64,000 bases of DNA from the NCBI RefSeq assembly GCF_001559595.1, contig NZ_LNTY01000025.1:62001-126000 (forward strand), given 5' to 3'. The notes below the pieces were generated by a model. It ran no database searches and had not been told where the DNA came from. It saw only the letters and a list, made by a program, of their open reading frames with translations. Positions within the stretch are counted from its first letter, which is position 1. Every line of letters starts with the position of its first letter. The translations under genes and the position numbers were made by a program. Shown piece by piece: positions 57,109 to 64,000 of the stretch. Source of the DNA: Enterovibrio coralii (GTDB taxonomy: Bacteria; Pseudomonadota; Gammaproteobacteria; Enterobacterales; Vibrionaceae).

Positions 57109-57756
57109 TTGGACACAATGAAGTTCGAGAGTAGCACGCCAAAACGCAATTATCTGGCCAAAATGCCAGCAAAATACCGCCTTGTACTGGGCCTTTTCAT
57201 CATGGTTCAGTTGTTCGTGTTGTCACCGCCAGTCCAAAGCAGCGCGCTCAATGACGCCAACGTTAGGCAATTTGGTCACTCAGACTACTATGGAGAACTA
57301 TCTCCCACACAAGTCTATGCGCTGATATTAAGCGTCGATGCACTGGTTACCTACTATGCAGAGCAGACGCACCCTGAGCGCGTCACCTACTTACCTACAA
57401 AGCTGTTTGAAGTCCAAGGTTACCGTCCCGAAGATGTCTTTGTTGCGCTGGGAAGATTGTCAGATTTAGTTGACCTTCTCGCGGCTAAACATGGTGTGAC
57501 AAAGACCCAGCGTATTCAACGCGAGAACGAGATCGCCATTCCCGCAGAGGTGTTTCTTCAAGCGGCGGAGTGCCTTGATACCTTGGCCTTAATCCTGCGC
57601 CAAACGAATGAAAATGGTAGCTATGGCGATTTTTACGCCGTCAGCCACGGCATCACGCTAACACCCAAAACACCGTCAGATGTTTTTTCACTCGTCGATC
57701 TTATCGAACGCAGATTGCGCCTACTGTCACACGAAGAGAGGAACCTTGATGAGTAA
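57109..57756 (+). CDS. Exported or membrane-anchored protein upstream of a chemoreceptor
   Basis: The 215-residue protein has a hydrophobic segment (RLVLGLFIMVQLFVLSPP) that is a signal peptide or anchor, and a helical mature part (LSPTQVYALILSVDALVTYY; FLQAAECLDTLALILRQTNE). I do not recognise a family. Its last codons overlap the start of the chemoreceptor gene (8 bases), so the two are translationally coupled and may work together, for example as a periplasmic binding partner of the receptor. The start may be TTG 57109 (behind AAAGGAG) or ATG 57118. Confidence 0.75.
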   Translation: MDTMKFESSTPKRNYLAKMPAKYRLVLGLFIMVQLFVLSPPVQSSALNDANVRQFGHSDYYGELSPTQVYALILSVDALVTYYAEQTHPERVTYLPTKLFEVQGYRPEDVFVALGRLSDLVDLLAAKHGVTKTQRIQRENEIAIPAEVFLQAAECLDTLALILRQTNENGSYGDFYAVSHGITLTPKTPSDVFSLVDLIERRLRLLSHEERNLDE

Positions 57757-60603
57757 GTCGGTTTTCCGCACTTTTCACCTCACCCTTGGGCAGCGATTAG
57801 CACTCGGATTTGGGTTGCTTATCGCGATTTTCATTTCTGCAGTGCTCTTTACCAATGCCCGACTGGCTGAGGTTCAGCGTGTTGGATCGTCACTTCTCGG
57901 AAATTCGGTTCCAGCGACCATCGCAGGAAAAGAGTTAAACAGTGAGATCAACAAATCACTTGCCGTCCTGCGCGGGTATCTTGTTTTGGGAGACAGACAA
58001 CTTATCGAGAAGCGTCAACTGATTTGGCAAAACATCGACGAGCAACTCGGCGTTCTCAGAGACAGTTACAGTCGCATGAACATCGACGAGTATGGCTATG
58101 TATTAGAAGAGCTTGAGGACAGCTTATATCAATATAGGCTTGCGCAAGATGAAGTGGAAAACCTCGCCCACACGGAAGATGAACAGCCCGCCATGCGGCT
58201 TTTTTCAGAACGGGCTGCGCCCTCGATATTTCGGCTCGTCACCAACCTAGAACGCCTGAGTGCGATTGAGCAAGCCTTACCTTCTACCCCTGCCAGAAAA
58301 AAAATGTTGGGGCTGATTGCTGACTCCAGTGCCTCTCTGTCACTGAGCCTCGGTGCGGTGCGCTCCTACCTTTTCAGTGGCGATCCGGTTTTCAAAGCCA
58401 CGTTTTTCCAGCATTGGACAACCAACGGTGTTCGCTTCGATAGCATCGAAGACATTTCCTACTTGCTCACATCAGAGCAAAAAAGCTTGTTTGCCCTTTA
58501 CGCGAGCGAGCGAGAAACCTTTCCTGAAATCGTCGACAAGATGTTCAAAATCCGAGATTCAGAAAGCTGGAACATGTCGCAGTATTTGCTTGGTGCGAAG
58601 GCAGCGCCGTTAGCCGATGAATCACTGGCATTGATCAATGAAATGGTGCGCGCTCAAGCGGATACCTTGAAAACGGACGTACAGCATCTGCAGACGCTCA
58701 ACAACACCATGGTTTGGGTACTCAAAGTCACGGGAGTGGTCGGTGCCATTCTCGCTTGTCTTATCGCTTATGGCATCACACGTTCCATTGCTCGTCCTAT
58801 GCGCGGTACCACAAGACGCTTAAAAGATGTCGCTGAAAACGGGGATTACTCGGTGCGGTTAAGTGTGCGTGGCAATGATGAGATCAGTCAATCTGCAGAA
58901 GCATTCAATACCTTTATGGATGCAACGCAGGATGCGCTCAGTGAAATGCAAAAAGTCATGGACCGCCTAGCAAGCGGGGATCTGTCTGTCCGTATGCACG
59001 GCGATTTTCGCGGCGATTTACTGAAAATCAAAGATGCCACCAACACCTCATTAGACAACGTTGAACGTGCTGAATGCGCCAAACAGGCCGCAGAGCATGC
59101 GGCAGAAACCGTCGCAAATGAAAATGCCCGTGTCAGACAAGCCTTGGACAGTGCCTCCAACTGCATTTTGATGGCTGACACTGAGCACAACATCATGTAC
59201 GTCAATACGGCCACACACAACCTGATGCGAGACGCCCAAAAAGACTTCGCCTCTGAGATAGCCCACTTTAATGCCGACAACGTGATTGGCCTGCCTGTTG
59301 CGGTGCTTCATGGCTCATCCAATTTGAACGCGCAGAAGCTGGCAGAACTGGATGGTCCTTTCTATAGCGAGTTTGTCATTGGGAAAAAGGTTTTCTCTGT
59401 CAATGCAGTGCCAATGCTGGATAGCAATGGCGAGCGGATCGGCACCGTGCTGGAATGGCGTGACAGAACAGATGAAGTTGCTATTGAGCTAGAAATCGAC
59501 AGCGTTATCGCAGCGGCAGCGCAAGGCGACTTCACCAAAAACTAGAAATGTCAGGCAAGCAGGGATTCTTCTACAACCTTTCCGAAGGGTTAAACATGCT
59601 GATCTCCAACATCGAAAGTACCGTTCGAGATATGCAGCTCCTTCTTGAAGCCATGTCTAAAGGTAACCTCACTCGTCGGATGGAGAAAAACTATGCCGGG
59701 CAGTTCGGTCAACTCAAAGAAGATGCCAATCAAACCATCGACACGTTAACCGACGTCATTAGTCGCATCCGTCAGGCCTCAACGGCAGTGTCCAAGTACT
59801 CTCAGGAAATCGTGGCGGGCAACCAAGACTTGAGCCAACGCACCGAAGATCAGGCTTCTTCACTGCAATCTACCGCAACCAGCATGGCGAGCATGACATC
59901 TTCGGTCAAACACAGTGCGGAGAATGCGTTTGCCACCAAGCTCCTCAGCATGAAGGCACGTGCGAAAGCCAGAGAAGGCGGTGATGCGATTAATCGTACC
60001 GTCGATGCCATGGACGACATTAGCTCGGCGAGCCAGGAGATCTCCGAAATAATCGGGGTCATTGATGACATTGCGTTTCAAACCAATTTGCTCGCGCTTA
60101 ATGCGGCAGTGGAAGCCGCAAGGGCAGGCGAGCAAGGGCGAGGTTTTGCGGTTGTGGCCGGTGAAGTACGCAATCTGGCGCAGCGCTCAGCGAAAGCAGC
60201 CAAAGAAATCAAAGATCTCATCGTTGCCAGTAACGACAAGGTGTGTGTCGGTGCCACTTTAGTTAGCGAGTCAGGGCAAACGCTGTCAGAGATCGTGTCG
60301 ATGGTGGAAGAGATGGGCAGCAAAATGGAAGAGATCAGTGAAGCCGCGCAAGAACAAAGCGGAGGCATTGATATGGTCAACACTGCCATCACACGCATGG
60401 ACAATATGACACAGCAAAATGCCACGCTGGTAGAGGAAGCAGCAACAGCAAGCGAAGGCATGATGAACATGTCAGAGGAAATGCGTGAAATGGTTGCTTT
60501 CTTTACCATTCCTCAAGACACACTCATCCCTGATGTTGAGGCTGAGTATATCGAGTTTATTGACGATGATGACGTTGAAGACGATGAAGAACACATCGCC
60601 TGA
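57749..60603 (+). CDS. Methyl-accepting chemotaxis protein with HAMP and PAS, frameshifted
   Basis: The receptor has a first span ([18 protein letters not shown]), a periplasmic helical sensor of about 270 residues, a second span ([17 protein letters not shown]), HAMP, a PAS-like region ([20 protein letters not shown]), a second HAMP-like region and the signalling hairpin ([20 protein letters not shown]). The frame breaks near 59540: one more A gives [20 protein letters not shown], and the remainder runs to 60603. The corrected length is about 951 residues. The tail is very acidic ([13 protein letters not shown]) with no CheR-binding pentapeptide. Coupled to the gene before it. Confidence 0.9.
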
Positions 60604-60636
60604 TTGATTCGTCTTGATTGGAACAACGACAGGCAC

Positions 60637-60668
60637 AAAAAAGCCAGCGTCGATACGCTGGCTTTTTT
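60637..60668. terminator. Bidirectional terminator between two chemoreceptor genes
   Basis: GCCAGCGT (60643-60650) pairs with ACGCTGGC (60655-60662) around CGAT, flanked by A-run and T-run. Confidence 0.88.
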
Positions 60669-60680
60669 CGTTCTAGCGAC

Positions 60681-63113
60681 CTAAGCGACGCGGGTTTTAA
60701 AGAATTTCACCAATTCCAGTAAGTTCTCCGCCTCGCCCAGCATATTCTCGCTGGCTGCTGTTGTTTCTTCTGCCAGTCCTGCGTTTTGCTGCGTCATATT
60801 GTCCATTTCAGTGATCGCGCGATTAATTTCGGCGATACCCTGAGACTGCTCTTTGGTCGCCACACTCATTGAATTAATCATGTCGGACACATTCTTAATG
60901 GCTTCGACAATCTCAACCAAGTTGTCACCGGACTCGCGCACCAAGTGGGTGCCATCTTTGACTTTCGACACACTGGCATTGATAAGCTCTTTGATCTCCA
61001 CCGACGCTTTCGCACTTCGCTGTGCAAGGTTTCGTACCTCACCGGCCACAACCGCAAAACCTCGCCCTTGCTCGCCCGCTCTTGCCGCCTCTACCGCGGC
61101 GTTTAGCGCAAGCAAGTTGGTTTGGAAGGCAATCTCGTTAATCACACCAATGATGTCTGAAATCTGTTTGCTGGAGTTTTCAATATCGCCCATCGCCGAC
61201 ACCGCCTCCAAGACCACCTTTCCACCACGTTCGGCTTTTTGTGTGGCTTCTGAAGCCAGGCTCACGGCGTTTTGAGACGTATCATCGTTTTGTTGAACGG
61301 TCGCGGTAATTTCTTGCATGCTTGCCGCGGTTTCTTCCAAGCTGGTGGCTTGAGTTTCGGTTCTATCACTGAGATCTGTGGTGCCCAAACGTATTTCACG
61401 CGCTGCCGTGCTCACCTGCGTCGATGCCCGCGAAATATCGAGGACCAGTTCGTTCAATCGCTCAACAGTCGAGTTCAATGCATGACGAACGGGCTCAAAC
61501 TCTTCATCAAGCTCCTCTCGAATGCAGAAATTAAGATCGCCTTTGGAAAGGTTCAGCAAACTTTCGCTGATCAAAGCAACAGCGCGCTTTTTCGCGGTAA
61601 TGTCTGTGGCGTACTTCACGACCTTAATGGGCTTGCCCGCCAGATCGCAGATTGGGTTATATGATGCCTGAATCCAAACCTCGCGCCCGCCTTTGGCAAA
61701 TCGCTGGAACTCTGCACTCTCAAATTCGCCGCGATTCAGCTTTTCCCAAAATTGTTTGTACTCACGAGAAGCACCGTATTCAGGGTCGACAAAGATAGAA
61801 TGATGACGTCCTTGTACTTCACTTAAGCTGTATCCCATTGCGTTCAGAAAATTGTCATTGGCATAGAGAATGTTCCCTTTCATATCAAATTCAATCACGG
61901 CCTGTGACTTGCTGATTGCTTCAATTTGCCCTTTGTAGTCTGCATTTTTGGTTTTTTGCGCCGTGATATCACTGGCGTATTTCACCACTTTAAATGGCTT
62001 ACCAGATGCATTGAGGATTGGATTGTATGACGCTTGGATCCAAACCTGACGTCCACCTTTCCCCACACGCTGAAACTCGCCGCTTCTGAACTCGCCTTTT
62101 TCTAGGCTTTGCCAAAAAGACTTATAAGCCGAAGAATTTCGAGTCTCCGATGTTACAAACATCGAGTGGTGCTTGCCTTTAACCTCTTCTAATCGGTATC
62201 CCATCGCTTTTAAGAAGTTATCGTTCGCATGACAAATTGTGCCGTCCAGATTAAATTCGATAACTGCCTGCGACTTTGAGATGGCATCGATTTGACCAGC
62301 ATAATCCGCGTTCTTCATTCGTTGCTCGGTCACGTCCGTGGCAAACTTCACTACTTTGAATGGCTTGCCGTCTTCATCAAAAATCGGATTGTACGATGCG
62401 CGAATCCACACCTCTTTCCCGCCTTTGCCCAGACGCTTGTATTGCGCAATTTGAAATTCACCGCGGCCTAACGACTCCCAAAACTGCGCATACTCGGAAG
62501 ACTTGGCAACCTCGGGTTCGACAAACATCGCGTGATGCTTACCCTTTATCTCTTCCAGCGAGTAGCCCATCACCGATAGGAAGTTCTCATTGGCGTGGAG
62601 AATATTGCCCTTCAAGTCGAACTCAATCACCGCTTGGCTTCGGTTTATCGCATCTATTTGCCCGGCATGGTCAAGGTTTAACGTTTTCTCACGGGTAATG
62701 TCTGACGCAAACTTCACGACCTTTTCTACTTGGCCATTCGCGGCATAAACGGGATTGTATGACGCTTGGATCCACACCTCGCGGCCGTTTTTCCCTAATC
62801 GCTTGTATTCGTCACTGAATGATTTGCCGTGGGCAAGCCTAACCCAAAAGTCGCGATACCCTGCCGATTTTGCAAATTCGGGGGACACAAACATCGAATG
62901 GTGTTTGCCTTTGATTTCGCTAAGTGAGTAGCCCATGACAGACAAGAAGTTGTCATTGGCATGCAGAATTTTGCCCGCCGTATCAAATTCAATGATGGCG
63001 AGCGTTTTATCTAGCGCAGTGATTTTTGCTTCAGCTTCTTTCGTTACAGCAGGTGTGGCACCAAAGATGTTCCCTAACGACCGCAATAGGCTTGATAGTA
63101 TCGACGTTTTCAT
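60681..63113 (-). CDS. Soluble chemoreceptor with four tandem PAS domains
   Basis: The 810-residue protein has no membrane span. Four PAS domains of about 122 residues each follow one another; each carries a copy of NFLxxMGYSLxEIKGKHH and of (V/I)WIQASYNP followed by the PAC end KVVKFASDIT. A short linker leads to the signalling hairpin ([20 protein letters not shown]). This is the layout of BdlA- or Aer-type receptors that sense redox or energy state inside the cell. The four copies are alike enough to have arisen by duplication. It is convergent with the other receptor gene. Confidence 0.93.
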   Translation of the reverse strand: MKTSILSSLLRSLGNIFGATPAVTKEAEAKITALDKTLAIIEFDTAGKILHANDNFLSVMGYSLSEIKGKHHSMFVSPEFAKSAGYRDFWVRLAHGKSFSDEYKRLGKNGREVWIQASYNPVYAANGQVEKVVKFASDITREKTLNLDHAGQIDAINRSQAVIEFDLKGNILHANENFLSVMGYSLEEIKGKHHAMFVEPEVAKSSEYAQFWESLGRGEFQIAQYKRLGKGGKEVWIRASYNPIFDEDGKPFKVVKFATDVTEQRMKNADYAGQIDAISKSQAVIEFNLDGTICHANDNFLKAMGYRLEEVKGKHHSMFVTSETRNSSAYKSFWQSLEKGEFRSGEFQRVGKGGRQVWIQASYNPILNASGKPFKVVKYASDITAQKTKNADYKGQIEAISKSQAVIEFDMKGNILYANDNFLNAMGYSLSEVQGRHHSIFVDPEYGASREYKQFWEKLNRGEFESAEFQRFAKGGREVWIQASYNPICDLAGKPIKVVKYATDITAKKRAVALISESLLNLSKGDLNFCIREELDEEFEPVRHALNSTVERLNELVLDISRASTQVSTAAREIRLGTTDLSDRTETQATSLEETAASMQEITATVQQNDDTSQNAVSLASEATQKAERGGKVVLEAVSAMGDIENSSKQISDIIGVINEIAFQTNLLALNAAVEAARAGEQGRGFAVVAGEVRNLAQRSAKASVEIKELINASVSKVKDGTHLVRESGDNLVEIVEAIKNVSDMINSMSVATKEQSQGIAEINRAITEMDNMTQQNAGLAEETTAASENMLGEAENLLELVKFFKTRVA

Positions 63114-63262
63114 TAGTGAGACTCCTGTTTCGATACTAAAAAGGTTAGCCCATATGTCGCATTCTTACTCTCATATTGCGAAAAAATTCAGACAGCTATC
63201 CACTGAAATCACAGACTTCAGCGTCCTTTGAATAGCGTTTCTCGCGCTTCTCTTACCAAAGG

Positions 63263-64000
63263 TTACAACGTTCGACGGGAGGACAACCATGTCGATAGGG
63301 TTTCATTAAATAAATCAGGATGTTCCAGAGGAGCCAAATGATGGGAGCCCGCCAGCATTGAAAATTCGCCGTTGGGGTAAATGGCAGCAAGCACTTTTTT
63401 CGCAGATGGTGGCGTGTAATCATGTTCGGCACTGATGAGATATAGAGGACAGGTAATCTGCGAGAGTTTATCCAATACTTGCCAATTGACGACAGCATTG
63501 AAGGCAGCAATATAGCTTTCTCTGTGGTTCTCACTCCAGCGAGATACGGCTTCTTCCCTCAGGACTTTCATAGACGGATCAGGCAATAGCTTTTTTCCCA
63601 TCAAGGTGGCGATGTTTTCGACAGACACGAATTTGAGCAAGAAGCGGCGGGACAAAAGCATCCACCACTCAATAGCTTTTCGAGGTCTGCATTCTGCAAG
63701 CGCATTAACGACAACTAAACTCGCAACACGAGCAGGTGCACGAATGGATAGCTCCATACCCACCATTCCCCCCATGGAAATACCCACGACAATGGCTTTT
63801 TCCACACCGAGCGCATCGAGCAAAGCTTCAATGACCTCGGCGCAATGGGGAAGTGAAAAGGACGAGATGTCACCGCCTGATGCGCCGTGCAGAGGAAAGT
63901 CAGGCGCAATAACATCATAGTTTAACGAAAAATGGGCGATTTGAGCCTGCCAATCTGCACTGCTTGAACCTAATCCATGAAGAAAGACTAACGGTGAGCC
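63263..64000 (-). CDS. Alpha/beta hydrolase, 5' end outside the window
   Basis: The frame is open from 64000 to the stop at 63263, 245 residues. It shows the oxyanion region LVFLHGLGSSSADW, the nucleophile elbow VGISMGGMVG with Ser, the acidic residue in LISAEHDYTPP and the final His in LAGSHHLAPLEHP. This is a complete catalytic core of a BioH/3-oxoadipate-lactonase-like hydrolase. The start lies beyond the window; perhaps 20 residues are missing. The substrate is unknown. Confidence 0.88.
   Translation of the reverse strand, partial: GSPLVFLHGLGSSSADWQAQIAHFSLNYDVIAPDFPLHGASGGDISSFSLPHCAEVIEALLDALGVEKAIVVGISMGGMVGMELSIRAPARVASLVVVNALAECRPRKAIEWWMLLSRRFLLKFVSVENIATLMGKKLLPDPSMKVLREEAVSRWSENHRESYIAAFNAVVNWQVLDKLSQITCPLYLISAEHDYTPPSAKKVLAAIYPNGEFSMLAGSHHLAPLEHPDLFNETLSTWLSSRRTL

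Overview
The window looks like chromosomal DNA of a marine gammaproteobacterium of the family Vibrionaceae (Grimontia, Enterovibrio or Photobacterium type). The main signs are an AinS/LuxM plus LuxN/AinR quorum-sensing pair, a VCR-like integron attC site, a paired ppsA/ppsR and many chemotaxis genes. Species cannot be fixed from the sequence alone. A striking technical feature is that at least sixteen otherwise well conserved genes, including ileS, gdhA and ppsA, are each broken by one single-base indel. Most sit in a short homopolymer, so they look like sequencing or assembly errors rather than real pseudogenes. I annotate these genes across the break.

Layout. 1-690: end of a CBS/CorC-type protein. 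873-8254 (minus): sugar or glycoside-osmolyte ABC transporter operon (binding protein, two unusual permeases, glycoside hydrolase, ATPase) with its LacI regulator and operator. 8453-10943: SH3-like protein, esterase, HTH-membrane protein and cupin. 11071-19079 (minus): an unusual accessory cluster with an ECF-like sigma factor, two NusG/RfaH-type (UpxY-like) antiterminators, a T4-type lysozyme, a degenerate GH108-like protein, two related single-span membrane proteins, four proteins of one DUF2589-like superfamily, a zinc-ribbon protein and a secreted nuclease. An ops-like element lies just upstream of its DUF2589 part. 19533-24462: membrane protein, then luxM and luxN. 24514-30200: EamA transporter, ada, ppsA and ppsR.

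30421-34508 is an AT-rich defence-like island: a SIR2-like protein, an attC site, a GIY-YIG nuclease and a DUF262/DUF1524 (GmrSD-like) protein bracketed by about 280-bp imperfect direct repeats. 34674-37261: small membrane protein, an unknown acidic protein and gdhA. 37582-40896: an eukaryotic-like (type 2) isoleucyl-tRNA synthetase preceded by a textbook transcription attenuator whose leader peptide has five consecutive Ile codons; this is the most striking regulatory element in the window.

42147-51912 is a PQQ-dependent alcohol oxidation locus: a cupredoxin-like protein, a NarX-like kinase, a quinoprotein alcohol dehydrogenase with an extra Asp typical of lanthanide-dependent enzymes, a binding protein fused to ankyrin repeats, a second binding protein, a beta-propeller protein, a YHS-like protein, a c-type cytochrome and a LuxR-type response regulator. 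52054-64000: SDR and LysR pair, EamA transporter, a second LysR regulator, a Tat-exported agmatine deiminase-like protein, two methyl-accepting chemotaxis proteins (one membrane-bound, one soluble with four PAS domains) and a truncated alpha/beta hydrolase. No rRNA, tRNA, CRISPR array or transposase gene was seen.
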